A stretch of 64,000 bases of DNA. It comes from CAVQCJ01 sp963771835 (GTDB lineage Bacteria; Actinomycetota; Actinomycetes; Prado026). The stretch spans positions 1 to 64,000 of the forward strand of contig CAVYVA010000002.1 in assembly GCA_963771835.1 (NCBI GenBank), given 5' to 3'. This document shows, piece after piece, positions 53,177 through 62,408 of the stretch. The translations under genes were made by a program, and so were the position numbers. Every line of letters starts with the position of its first letter. The stretch's first letter is position 1. Below the pieces are notes generated by a model, which saw nothing but the letters and a program-made list of their open reading frames with translations, made no database searches and was not told where the DNA came from.

Positions 53177-54171
53177 TGGGTGCCTCCGAGAGGATCGACC
53201 CGCCGACGCCAGAACAGTGCGCTGATCCCCGCCGCCAGGAGCAGGACTCCACCAAGGGCCAGCAGCCGGACCTGAGGCGAGCCGGCGGTCGACTCACTCC
53301 CGGTCTGAACCCCGCCGGTGGGCACCCGTGAGACCTGCGGCGCTTGCAGATGGATGGGCACCTCGAGATTGATCTGGAGGATCAGTATTACCGTGCCGTC
53401 CGCCTGCGTCCCCCAGTGATCGTGCACGCAGTTGACCTCGCCTTGGAAGCTCGGTATCGGGGAAGGTGCTGCGGCGGGAAGGCGAAGAAGCCGGCCGCAG
53501 TTCGTCGGTGGTCATGGTCGGCCGGTGGAATACCGCAGTCGTCGAAGCCGATAGCCCAGGTCATCCCCGCCCCGGCCATGCCAAGTCCGGTCGGTGCTGT
53601 CCACCACCCGTCCCTTGATCGTGAACGGACCGCGGCCCGGCGGAAGGAGCGCGGGAACGGTGGCCGCCGACAGACGCGGCATGGTGGGTCCCGACGACGG
53701 TCAATGTCGGCGCCCCGCTGACGTCGATGCATTCGGTCGGGTCCGGGTTGAGCGTCGCTGGGCTGCCCCTCGAAGATCGACCGCTAGGGCACACGTGCCC
53801 GTTCGCGGTGGACGGGATCAGCATCGTCGCCGCCCAAACCCCGTCCGAACCAGTGCCTGAGACGAACACGGCGCCGGCGAAGAGGGTGCTTGGCAGGGAC
53901 GACCCGCTGTCGACGATGGCCCGCAGCAGAAGTCGAACCAAAGGAAGAAGTCTGGATCGGCAGCGGAGGTGTCGGTGATGTGGACGGTCGCCGTGACCGG
54001 CTCGGTGTTCAGCCCGCTGACCGTCACCGACGACACCGAATACGAGATGGACACCACTGTGAAGTCGTCCACGACCGCGCCCGCTGGACTGGCAAGTAGA
54101 ACCAGACTGCCGGTGACCGTTGACAGCGTGCACACCACCGCGACGAAGCGCCGCTTGCCCGTCGTGATCAT
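53173..54171 (-). pseudogene. Cell-wall-anchored surface protein, copy 2 (decayed)
   Basis: Same layout as copy 1: signal peptide (TTGKRRFVAVVCTLSTVTGS), Ig-like module (SVSSVTVSGLNTEPVTATVH), FVSGTGSDGVWAATMLIPST, TIKGRVVDS, then the sorting end SRVPTGGVQTGSES. A helix (LLALGGVLLLAAGISALF) and WRRR finish the gene before TGA 53173. The possible sorting motif GVQTG keeps only the xTG of LPxTG. ATG 54171 follows GGAGGCACCAG. Frame changes occur near 53950, 53800 and 53460-53560. First gene of a three-gene operon ending in the sortase. Confidence 0.65.
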
Positions 54172-54387
54172 CTGGTGCCTCCGAGACCGGGGACACCGCA
54201 TCGACCCAATGCTTGTGTGAGACCTCGGGTTTCAGGCCAGTGGATTGGGACGGGATCGACGTATGGCGTGCCCCCACGGTTGATCCGTAACCGACGAGGC
54301 GGGGTAATCCGGCAGGCGGGTTCAGCGGACGTTCGCCCACGGTCAACGGTGCGGCGGGCCGCCACACCGTGCGCATCACTGTCCGCC

Positions 54388-54621
54388 ATGCCGGACTCCA
54401 GGGCAATAGCGACGATTCATAACATTCCGGGTCATCTCGCCGGCGGCCCTGTCAGGGTTGTCTTGGGCGTACCGAATGGGCCGGACGTTGCACCCGCTGT
54501 GACGACGTATTGGCAGACGCGCGACGGCACCACGCAGGTGCTGGCCGACGGCGTGTCGGTCACGTCCGAGCCGCTGTGGTGGACGGCGACGGACGACCTG
54601 CAGGCGATGGTCGAGCCCTAG
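54388..54621 (+). CDS. Small hypothetical protein or gene remnant
   Basis: 77 residues, unrecognised. The second half has a strong coding bias (AVTTYWQTRDGTTQVLADGV, then EPLWWTATDDLQAMVEP). The first half is less convincing, so it may be the 3' end of a lost gene. No ribosome-binding site is seen at the ATG. From 54172 to 54387 I see nothing. Confidence 0.35.
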   Translation: MPDSRAIATIHNIPGHLAGGPVRVVLGVPNGPDVAPAVTTYWQTRDGTTQVLADGVSVTSEPLWWTATDDLQAMVEP

Positions 54622-54749
54622 CAGTGGGGTCCGACAGGGTTCCCGTGGTGCTCGTACGGAGCAATATCGGCACTGTGCTTCCGGAACTCAGAGTGGGGGA
54701 ATCCGTACAGAAGGGGCCCTGGCGATGTTCCCAGTCCTTGATCGACTAG

Positions 54750-54992
54750 CCCCACTGGTGGTACGCCCCCTCGGCCCGACTCCGCCGACCCGCCCGGCAC
54801 GCCGGAGTGGCTGCGCTGCAGCGTTGTGGCGAGCGCGCGTCCTTGGCCGCGGCGGACGCCGGCGCAGCCGATCCACCTGGTCGTGCACCGTCCGATACGC
54901 CCTGCCCATCTCCCGGGCGATCTGCTTGGACGGCACCCCCGCCCGCCACCGCTGCTCAATCGCGCCTTCTCCGCCACCGTCAACCGCACCAT
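54750..54992 (-). pseudogene. Transposase fragment, IS30-like N-terminus
   Basis: VRLTVAEKARL in one frame is followed in another by WRAGVPSKQIAREMGRAYRT and VHDQVDRLRRRPPRPRTRA. This is the helix-turn-helix start typical of IS30-family transposases. The catalytic DDE part is missing and no terminal inverted repeats are visible. It marks an old insertion inside the island. Nothing else is seen up to 55182. Confidence 0.45.
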
Positions 54993-55182
54993 CGGCCACC
55001 TCCGATCGACACACCCACACAAGGGTGTTGCCTCGACCGGTTGAGACCACCGCCGTTCCTGGGCGGGTGGCCGGCGCGAACTGACCTAGGACAAGCCGAA
55101 CATGTCGGACTTCGAGTTGTGTTGCTTGTTCAAGCCAAGAGCGCGCTTGCGCGCGCAACGCCCGGACAGCGTACGAAACCAC

Positions 55183-55767
55183 TCAGGGGGTGGTGCTTCC
55201 TGTGTCTGGAGTGCAGTTCTCGGGGGCGGAGTTGCCGCTGATGGTGAAGTCCTGACAGCTAAGCATGTGGGGATGCTGGGTGCCCACGAGGTAGGAGGCG
55301 AGCATGACAACGACGACTGCCGCGGCCGCGGTAAGTGCTTGCTTCCTCTGCAGCGTCCCGGCTCCGGGGATGAGCAGGCGGACCATGAGCGCGGCGAGGG
55401 CGGGCATGCCGACGAGGGTGATGGCGATGCCGAACCAGAAGAGTACGTCGCGCAGGGGTGAGGTGCCGGCGACCGGGAGGAGCCAGACGAGCAGGAGCCA
55501 GAGCGAGGGCAGCAGGAGGGTCCAGAGCACGGGCCGTCGCCAGGCTCGTCGCCCGCCGGCCAGTCCTGCGCCGAGGAAGGCGCCGGTGGCGGCCGCCCAG
55601 AGTGCCATGTGCTGCTCGAAGAAGATCACGTGGTAGACGCCCAGGGTGAACGCCGGCCACCAGCCCAGGGCGGCGCCGGCGACCGCGACGGCGGCGACCC
55701 GCTGTGTCTCGGGATCCAGCCGCCCTCGCGGAGGGGTCTGGGTCGCTGTCTCGACCATGCCGTCCAC
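55183..55767 (-). CDS. Four-helix membrane protein downstream of SulP2
   Basis: 194 residues, unrecognised. Hydrophobic segments are VAAVAVAGAALGWWPAFTLG, AATGAFLGAGLAGG, TLLLPSLWLLLVWLLPVAG and FGIAITLVGMPALAALMVRL, followed by AAAAVVVVMLASYLVG. The C-terminal tail has two cysteines (LSCQDFTISG and ENCTPDTG). Start at 55767 or at the ATG at 55758. It begins 15 bp after SulP2 and is probably the last gene of the MBL-SulP2 operon. Confidence 0.75.
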   Translation of the reverse strand: MDGMVETATQTPPRGRLDPETQRVAAVAVAGAALGWWPAFTLGVYHVIFFEQHMALWAAATGAFLGAGLAGGRRAWRRPVLWTLLLPSLWLLLVWLLPVAGTSPLRDVLFWFGIAITLVGMPALAALMVRLLIPGAGTLQRKQALTAAAAVVVVMLASYLVGTQHPHMLSCQDFTISGNSAPENCTPDTGSTTP

Positions 55768-55782
55768 CGCCCTCTTGCCTAC

Positions 55783-57625
55783 CTACTGCGTACCGGCGGT
55801 CGCCGTCGCTTCGTCCGGACCGGCTGCGCGGGTATGCGTGCGGCCTGCGCAGGTTTCGACCGCAGCGGTAACGGTGGGGTGGAAGTGCTCGGCCCCGATC
55901 AGCTCGGTCAGACCTGTCTCGTCGAACTGGTCGCGGAGCTCGACGGTGGCGCGGGCGACGTCGAAGGTGATGTTGCGGCTGCTGAGCCCGGCGTGGATCT
56001 CGCGAACAGCTCCGACGGCGGCGGCGTCCACCCCGCTCACCATCGCCGCGTCCAGGACGAGGTGGTGAACGGGTTTGGGGGCGCCGTCGACGGCGGCCCA
56101 GACCCGGCGCTTGAGGAAGTGCGCGTTGGCGAAGAACAGCCTCCCCTGGATCCGGTACACGACGACCCCGGGGGTGACCCCGGCGGCGGGGTGTGTCCCG
56201 TACGTCGGCGTAGCGCTGGTCGCGGCGGGAGTAGCCCAGCACGGCATCGCCGGGGGAGGCGGTCCGGCGCACGACGTCGAGGATGGACAGCACGACGGCG
56301 ACGACGATCGCCGGCAGCACGCCGACGGCGAGGACGACAACGGCGGTGATGGCCGCGATAGCGACCTCGAAGCGGCTGCTGCGCGCGAGCTCGCGCCACT
56401 GGTCCGGCTCGATCAGCTTCAGCGCCGCGAACACGATCACGGCACCCAGCACCGCCGAGGGCAGGTAGCGGATCGGGGCGGTGAGGAACAGCAGGATCAC
56501 GGCGATCGCGGCGAAGCTGACCAGGCCGCTGACCTGGCTGGTGGCCTTCATCGAGTCGTTGACCGCGGTGCGCGAGCCGCTGGTGCCGATCGGCATGGCC
56601 TGGGAGAAGCCGGCGCCGGCGTTCGCGAGGCTGAAGGCCAGCATCTCTTGGTCGGCGTCGATGGTCTCGCCGTGTCGGGCGGCGAACGAGCGGGCCGTGA
56701 GGATCGCGTCGGCGAAGCTCAGCAGGAAGATGGCGAGGGCGGGTCCGACGAGCGAGAGCATCTGAGAGCTGGTGACGTCTGGTCGGGCGAAGGAGGGTAG
56801 CCCGGCGGGGATGGGCCCGGTGACCTTGACCCCGTGCGATTCGAGGTCGAGCAGCCACGACGCGAGGATGCCGAGGACCACCACGACTAGCGCTCCTGGC
56901 ACGCGCGGCAGGAACCGGCCGAAGACCCAGAGGAGCCCGAAGGCGACGGCCCCGACGGCCAGTGTCGTCAGGCTGCTGTCGGCGAGGTGGGTGATGACGT
57001 CGACGGCCGCCTTAACCGAGTTCTCCTCCGTGCTGGAGATGCCAGCCAGCTTCTCCGTCTGGTCCAGGATCAGCAGGACCGCGACGCCGGTGATGTAGCC
57101 GACCAGCACGGACTGGGAGAAGTAGTCCGCCAGCCAGCCCAGCCGCAGCAGCCTCGCGGCCAGGAACACGACGGCGACGGCTACCGCCAGGGCCGCGGCG
57201 AGCGTCGCGTACTCGGCCGACCCGGCGGCCGCCAGCGGCGCCAGCGCGCTGGCGACCAACAGCGCCACCGCTGCTTCGGGGCCGATCACCACCCGCAGCC
57301 CGGTGCCGAGGAGCGCGTAGGCCAACACCGGGAGCAGCAGCGCGTACAGTCCGGCGGTCACGGGCAGTCCGGCCATCTCGGCGTAGGCCATCGCCGACGG
57401 CAGTGCCAGTGCGGCGACGGTCAGCCCTGCCAGCGCGTCAGTACCGATCTTGCTCCGCGAGTAGCTGCGCATGGACTCGGCGAACGGCAGGTAGCGACGC
57501 ACCCAGGGGGGCTTGGTGGCGGCGGCGAACGGGGACCGGCTCCCGTAGGCGGTCGCGAACGGGACGAGCGGCGCGTCCGGCCCGTGGTGCCGCGTCGCTC
57601 CCTCGGTCTGGTACTCCTGGGTCAT
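55783..57625 (-). CDS. SulP family transporter 2 with STAS domain (one-base insertion)
   Basis: As restored, about 613 residues. Membrane core: GLTVAALALPSAMAYAEMAG, QSVLVGYITGVAVLLILDQT and MPIGTSGSRTAVNDSMKATS. STAS domain: VVYRIQGRLFFANAHFLKRR and HHLVLDAAMVSGVDAAAVGA. The frame breaks at about 56200; dropping one base gives QRYADVGTHPAAGVTPGVVV. Uncorrected, the STAS domain is cut off from the channel. It resembles bicarbonate/sulfate SulP proteins. An MBL hydrolase gene lies 33 bp upstream on the same strand. Confidence 0.82.
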
Positions 57626-57658
57626 CGCGCCACCTCCGCGGCGTGTCGCGTCAGCGGG

Positions 57659-58792
57659 CTAGACGTCGAGCAGCGCGTCGCTCCACCACGCCGGGGGTGC
57701 CGGCATGGGGTCCAGAGCGGGCGTGCCGTGTGAGGGCCCGTGGACTGGCGTGGCGGCGTCGTCCACCTGCGCCTGCCGCGCGGTGACCGCGTCCTCGGTG
57801 ACGTTGAAGACTGTCAGGTCCTGGCTGACCGTCACCGCGCCGCCGTAGTGCGCGCCCATCTCCTCGAAGACTTGGTCGACGCCAGGTGTGACGTCCAGGT
57901 GCCACAGCGCGCCCATTCGGGGCTTGGTCAGATGGAAGATCTTGCCCATCTGCTCCGGGATGGTGTGCGCGAGCCGGGTGATCTGCAACGCCGTCTCCAA
58001 GGGAAGCCCGGTCACCCGTGCGAACACGGCCGGGGACTGGAAGCACTCGTGGATCAGCAGGTCGGCGTCCGCCGCCGCCTCCACCACGTGCCGGCACGGC
58101 CTTGTGTCACCGGAGAACACGACCTTCCGCCCGCCGTACTCGATGGCGTAGCCGACGGCCCCGCTCAGGCCGTGGATCGCCGGGAAGCTGGTGACCACCA
58201 CGCCGTTGCGGTCGTAAACCGTTTCCGGCCGGTCGAACGGGAACTCGTGCGCCACCGCCGCGAAGCCTGTGGTGGGGCGTACCCCACGCACCGAGGCGGT
58301 GTCCCAGGCCATCGCCTTGCCGATGTGCTCGACGAAGGAGGCCAGCCCGAGCGCTGGGTCCTCGCTGGCGCCGCCCCAGATCTCCACCGGGTCGATCCGC
58401 CCGGCCTTGGCGAGACTGCCCAGCAGACCGGGGATGTCCCCGACGTGATCGGCGTGCAGGTGCGACAGGAACACCTTGGTCGTAGCCTCCACCGGCAGCC
58501 GTAACGCCGTGAAGTTGGCCAGCGAGCCGGAGCCGAGGTCGAAGAAGAAGAAGTCCCGCTCCGGGTTGCCCACCTCGACCAGCAACGACCCCGACGCCTG
58601 GCTCCGCCGGATCCACGGGTCACCGCTGCCGAGTACAGTGACCCGGATCTCGCCGGGGTTGAGCTCCTCCGCTCCGGGCACGAAGGTCGACGGGCGGGCC
58701 GCGATGGGCACCCCGACGACCGGAGCGCTGGTCAACGCGTGCGTCCCACCGCGGTAGGCCAGGGTGGGAAGGGGGTTCGACGGCTCGGACAT
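57659..58792 (-). CDS. MBL-fold metallo-hydrolase (RNase Z/GntH-like)
   Basis: 377 residues of the metallo-beta-lactamase fold: FLSHLHADHVGDIPGLLGSL is the zinc motif HxHxDH, and VVFSGDTRPCRHVVEAAADA and DLLIHECF carry later ligands. The N-terminus (IRVTVLGSGDPWIRRSQASG) is typical of ribonuclease Z-like hydrolases, and similar proteins are annotated as GntH. ATG 58792 follows GCGAGG; ATG 58807 is an alternative. First gene of the operon with SulP2. Substrate unknown. Confidence 0.88.
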   Translation of the reverse strand: MSEPSNPLPTLAYRGGTHALTSAPVVGVPIAARPSTFVPGAEELNPGEIRVTVLGSGDPWIRRSQASGSLLVEVGNPERDFFFFDLGSGSLANFTALRLPVEATTKVFLSHLHADHVGDIPGLLGSLAKAGRIDPVEIWGGASEDPALGLASFVEHIGKAMAWDTASVRGVRPTTGFAAVAHEFPFDRPETVYDRNGVVVTSFPAIHGLSGAVGYAIEYGGRKVVFSGDTRPCRHVVEAAADADLLIHECFQSPAVFARVTGLPLETALQITRLAHTIPEQMGKIFHLTKPRMGALWHLDVTPGVDQVFEEMGAHYGGAVTVSQDLTVFNVTEDAVTARQAQVDDAATPVHGPSHGTPALDPMPAPPAWWSDALLDV

Positions 58793-59263
58793 GACGACCT
58801 CGCTCATCCGGAAGCGCCACCACCGGAGCGGAGTGGCTTCTTGGCGCTCACGCTAAGAGGACGAGTCAGACCCCACACGGGTCGAAAGTCCCACCCCCGA
58901 AGGCGACACACCTGAACGCTCGATCACCCGCGCCCAAGGGGGCTGATTAGTGATGGACGAGGTTGGACAGTGCGGTCGGGCCGCCTTGGGACGAGTGCTG
59001 GATGTGGTGGCGTCGGTCCAGGTGTGCGGCCAACCGCAGCCCGGGAAGGCAATCGGCCTGCCGGTATGTGACTCAGCTCCCCAAGGCCCTTGCCGTTGAC
59101 CCGCTCGTCCTCCGCAGGAGCCGTAGGCACACGACCACCAGCCCACTCAATAACCGGCACTATGTGCGGGTGGTCGAGGGTTCTGACTGGCGATTGACAG
59201 CGCGGGTACCGGCCTTCTCCCGAGATGGCAGGTTGTGATCACCGGCCCTGGAAGGAGCGATCC
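58793..59263. other. Intergenic region, no gene seen
   Basis: This divergent region between the MBL operon and the third VOC gene has no frame with convincing coding bias, no tRNA and no strong hairpin. It presumably holds both promoters. The VOC ribosome-binding site (GAAGGAG) is at its right end. Confidence 0.5.
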
Positions 59264-59638
59264 ATGCCGAACACGATCCGACTGAGTTCCGTCACCCTGA
59301 ACTGTGACGACGCTCAGGCCCTGGCGAACTTCTATGCCCTCGTCACCGACGGTGAGGTCACCTTCTGTCGTGGGGGATGGGCAACAGTCGCAACCCCCGG
59401 CGGTCGCATCGACGTCCAGGCCGTCGAGGGCTACCAGCGCCCACAGTGGCCGGGACCGGCAGGAACATCCATCCTGCACCTGGACTTCCTCGTGGAAGAC
59501 CTCGCCGCCGCTGAGCAGAAGGTTCTGCAGGCGGGTGCTGTCCGGTTCGAGTTCCAGCCCAACGCCGCGCACTGCCTGGTCTTCGCCGACCCGGCCGGAC
59601 ACCCGTTCTGCCTGACCACGGTTGACGAACTCGGCTAA
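59264..59638 (+). CDS. VOC/glyoxalase-like protein 3
   Basis: 124 residues of the vicinal oxygen chelate fold (SSVTLNCDDAQALANFYALV, then SILHLDFLVEDLAAAEQKVL and LVFADPAGHPFCLTTVDELG). His in ILHLDF matches a family metal-ligand position. The ATG follows GAAGGAG. Many actinobacterial relatives are linked to resistance or unknown substrates. Unlike VOC 1 and 2 it lies inside the island. Confidence 0.88.
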   Translation: MPNTIRLSSVTLNCDDAQALANFYALVTDGEVTFCRGGWATVATPGGRIDVQAVEGYQRPQWPGPAGTSILHLDFLVEDLAAAEQKVLQAGAVRFEFQPNAAHCLVFADPAGHPFCLTTVDELG

Positions 59639-59848
59639 CGGAAGACTTGGTCCTACCCCACCCAGGGATGACCCAGGTCGCACATACGTGCCGTTCTGTG
59701 CGCCCCAGAAACGGCATTCTGTTCGGCCATCCCCGGTGGTGGTGAGGTTGACCGGCACCGCGAGGGTGCTCTTTACTCGGCCGCAGTGGCGATGGACCCC
59801 GCCCGGCCTGGGCTCGTCTTCGGGCCGAACCGCCGAGTCGGCTGATGG

Positions 59849-59868
59849 CTCCTGCTGAGCGGCAGGAG
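59849..59868 (+). promoter_or_regulatory. Hairpin covering the ribosome-binding site of the zinc-ribbon gene
   Basis: CTCCTGC and GCAGGAG form a 7-bp stem with a 6-nt loop. The right arm contains the AGGAG that would recruit ribosomes to the GTG at 59874. When folded, translation of the zinc-ribbon/antiporter pair would be reduced. This is an inference from sequence only. Confidence 0.4.
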
Positions 59869-59873
59869 TCATC

Positions 59874-60173
59874 GTGATCTGTCTCGACTGCGTGCAGGAG
59901 TCCGGGATCCAGCGTGTCACGGTCGGTGTCTGCGCCTCGTGTGGCGCGGGGGTCTGCATGGCTCACACCGTCGTGACACGGCAGGCGCACCCACCGGGGA
60001 CCTTTTCGGCGCTCGCGTCGGCGTCGGCGCTACCGGGCCGGAAGCTGACCTGCGTGGTCTGCTACGAGGCTGTGTTTGGTCCGGCTGGGGATCGGCTAGT
60101 TGCTGAGATGGACGCTTCGCGGCGACCACGGATGTTCCGCCGCCGTCCTCGGGTGTGGGTGGGTCGGTCGTGA
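59874..60173 (+). CDS. DUF2180-like zinc-ribbon protein
   Basis: 99 residues. Cysteine pairs in MICLDCVQESG, VCASCGAGVCMAH and LTCVVCYEAVF suggest two zinc sites, with a basic C-terminus (RRPRMFRRRPRVW). Similar short actinobacterial proteins have no known function. The GTG follows AGGAG, part of which lies in a hairpin. The stop overlaps the antiporter start by 4 nt (GTGA). Confidence 0.75.
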   Translation: MICLDCVQESGIQRVTVGVCASCGAGVCMAHTVVTRQAHPPGTFSALASASALPGRKLTCVVCYEAVFGPAGDRLVAEMDASRRPRMFRRRPRVWVGRS

Positions 60174-61402
60174 ACGTGTACTACGTGGCCGCGATCTGGG
60201 TCGGGATGGCGTTGCTGGCCTCGGTGATCAGTATCCGGATCGCCATGCCGGTCGCGTTGGTCGAGATCGTTGTCGGTGCGGTCGCCGCGAACCTGCCTCG
60301 GGTGCACGTGTATGTCACCCAGCCGGAGTTCGTCACGTTCCTGGCCGGTCTGGGCTCGGTGCTGCTCACATTCCTGGCCGGTGCGGAGATCGATCCAGTG
60401 TCGCTGCGCAGGCACTGGAAGGCGTCCGTGGCGATCGGAGTGGTGTCCTTCGCGCTGCCCTTCTTGGCGGCGTTCGCGGTGTGCGCCTGGGTGCTGCACT
60501 GGGACCTGCACGCCGCCGAGATCGGTGGGATCGCCCTGAGCACTACCTCGGTGGCGGTGGTGTACGCGGTGATGGTGGAGACGGGGCTGAACCGTCAAGA
60601 CCTCGGCAAGCTCATCCTGGCGGCCTGCTTCGTCACCGACCTGGGAACAGTCTTGGCGCTGGGCGGGCTGTTCGCGAACTACACCTGGCTGCTGCTGGTC
60701 TTCGTCGTGGTCACTGTCGGTGTGCTGCTGGTGCTGCCGACGATGCTGCGCTTCGTCATCGCCCATCTGGGGCACCGGGTAAGCGAACCAGAGATCAAGC
60801 TCCTGCTGGTGGTACTCCTCGGCCTGGGTGGCCTGGCCACCGCTGCGGGCAGCGAGGCCGTGCTGCCCGCGTATATCGCCGGGCTGGTCATCGCCGGGGT
60901 GTTCTTGCATGACCGGGTGCTCATGGACCGGCTGCGAGCGGTGGCGTTCGCGCTGTTGACTCCGTTCTTCTTCTTGCGCGCAGGCACCCTCATCTCTGCA
61001 CCTGCACTCATCTCAGGGGCCGGCGTGATCGGGCTGCTGCTGCTGGTCAAGCTGGCCGCCAAGATGGTTGGGGTCTGGCCCACCGCGGCGGCCTTCCACA
61101 TCCCGAACCGGGAGCGGACCTACACGACACTCCTCATGGCCACCGGGCTCACCTTCGGGTCCATCGCAGCCCTGTACGGGTACAACCACCACCTGATCAG
61201 CCAGATCCAGTACACCGAGCTCGTCACCGTCGTCATCCTGTCGGCGTTCGTACCCACCGTCATCGCCCAACAGTTGTTCCAGCCGATCATGGTCGACACC
61301 GAGGAAGACGAAGCACTCGGTACCGAAGACCTCTCCCTCATCCACCACACCCAAGACGCACACCAGACCGAGCCCACGTCCGTGGACAGCGACGACGGCT
61401 GA
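60170..61402 (+). CDS. Kef-type cation/proton antiporter (CPA2 family)
   Basis: 410 residues with about 12 membrane helices, exchanging K+ or Na+ for protons. It shows FLAGLGSVLLTFLAGAEIDP, GGIALSTTSVAVVYAVMVET and the central ACFVTDLGTVLALGGLFANY, which holds the Thr-Asp pair of the ion site. The C-terminal tail is acidic and short, with no RCK/TrkA-N domain, so it would lack NAD-gated control. GTG 60170 makes a GTGA overlap with the preceding zinc-ribbon gene; GTG 60155 is the alternative. Confidence 0.9.
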   Translation: MNVYYVAAIWVGMALLASVISIRIAMPVALVEIVVGAVAANLPRVHVYVTQPEFVTFLAGLGSVLLTFLAGAEIDPVSLRRHWKASVAIGVVSFALPFLAAFAVCAWVLHWDLHAAEIGGIALSTTSVAVVYAVMVETGLNRQDLGKLILAACFVTDLGTVLALGGLFANYTWLLLVFVVVTVGVLLVLPTMLRFVIAHLGHRVSEPEIKLLLVVLLGLGGLATAAGSEAVLPAYIAGLVIAGVFLHDRVLMDRLRAVAFALLTPFFFLRAGTLISAPALISGAGVIGLLLLVKLAAKMVGVWPTAAAFHIPNRERTYTTLLMATGLTFGSIAALYGYNHHLISQIQYTELVTVVILSAFVPTVIAQQLFQPIMVDTEEDEALGTEDLSLIHHTQDAHQTEPTSVDSDDG

Positions 61403-61457
61403 GCTGAATACGGCAATCTCGGCCGAGGGTTGCGGTACGAACAGGAGGACTAGGTCC

Positions 61458-61697
61458 GTGGTTAGTTTCCTCCTGTCAGTTACGTTCGCCTGCGGGCTGG
61501 TCATCGCGGTTGCCCACGTCCTCAACAAGAGCTTCGTCGCGCCCGCCTACGACGTCGCGGCGAACCTAACCGCCTTCAGTTGTGCCGTAGCCGCCTCAGT
61601 GCTGCTCGGCCACTGGGCTCCCGCGCTGCTCTCCTCCGGTGCGATTGCGTGCTGGCTGGTTCTGGCGCGCCGAACGATCCTCGCCCGCCGCCAGTGA
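61458..61697 (+). CDS. Small membrane protein after the antiporter
   Basis: 79 residues, unrecognised. Two hydrophobic segments (LLSVTFACGLVIAVAHVL and LTAFSCAVAASVLLGHWAPA) run on to a third (LLSSGAIACWLVLA). A GTG start is used with AGGAGGA upstream. It lies 55 bp after the antiporter and is probably co-transcribed. Confidence 0.65.
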   Translation: MVSFLLSVTFACGLVIAVAHVLNKSFVAPAYDVAANLTAFSCAVAASVLLGHWAPALLSSGAIACWLVLARRTILARRQ

Positions 61698-61836
61698 CGG
61701 TGCAATGCGTCCCGGCGTTCGTCGTGGCCGCTGGACTGGAGGCGCGTAGCAGTCCTTCCGGTGGCACCGGGGGCGGGCTTAGGCCCCCAAAGGACGCGCA
61801 CCGATGTGCCATATGGTGCGCCCGTTGCCGCTGGCA

Positions 61837-62085
61837 TCAAACGAGTATTGAGGCCCGGATCGAGCCGTCGGCAGCGTCCGTGGGTCTGTCACCCCTGGTC
61901 ACGACCTGAGTGATGTGGAAGCCATTCAGGAGATGCAGCGCGGACAACGCCCTGGTCACCGGTCCGTTGTTGTCGGTGAGGATCAAGAGCCGGCCGTGGG
62001 CAGTGGCTCGATGGTTTGCCCCGATCAGCAGGCGGCGCCGCTTCTGTCGATGGACCGTACCTCGCGCACGTCCAACCGCGCCCAT
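61837..62085 (-). CDS. Possible small hypothetical protein at the right end of the island
   Basis: 82 residues with moderate coding bias (RLLIGANHRATAHGRLLILT, then ALSALHLLNGFHITQVVTRG). No family is recognised and no ribosome-binding site is clear. It could be a remnant. The rest of 61698-62377 holds nothing else I can support. Confidence 0.3.
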   Translation of the reverse strand: MGAVGRARGTVHRQKRRRLLIGANHRATAHGRLLILTDNNGPVTRALSALHLLNGFHITQVVTRGDRPTDAADGSIRASILV

Positions 62086-62377
62086 GACCCGAAGGTCATT
62101 GCTGCCGGGCGTTCCTACGCTCACCTGTCTGCTGACGACACGTCCGGCTGTGCGAGCCTCACAGACAAAGCCAAGGCCCGAGCGGACGTCGACTCGCTCA
62201 ACGCATCTTGCTCCGGTCGGGGCGGTTCGTTCACGCCGGCCCGGACCGCTCCCGGACCGCGCACTCCGAGGGTAGCAGCCGTCAAGGGCCGTCAGTAACG
62301 CCCGAACGGCCACCCCCCGAAACCCGTTGCCGGGTAAGGGATTCACGCTCTGAACCGGCCCCGGCCCGGGTGGGCGG

Positions 62378-62408
62378 CGGACGAGTCGGCCTGTACGCCG
62401 GGTTCTGT
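62378..62408 (-). repeat. 3' end of rnpB, second copy of the candidate attachment core
   Basis: This is the copy within the intact gene. It matches 49790-49820 at 30 of 31 positions, in the same orientation, and it completes helix P1 of the RNA. Confidence 0.75.

Noticed and set aside
58853..59238. Small open frames on both strands between the MBL and VOC genes
   Set aside because: They overlap one another, show no codon bias or ribosome-binding site, and resemble no family.
383..62408. The tyrosine recombinase at 383 as the integrase of the rnpB island
   Set aside because: It lies about 48 kb outside the putative island, is enclosed by its own different repeats, and those repeats share no evident core with the rnpB 31-mer.
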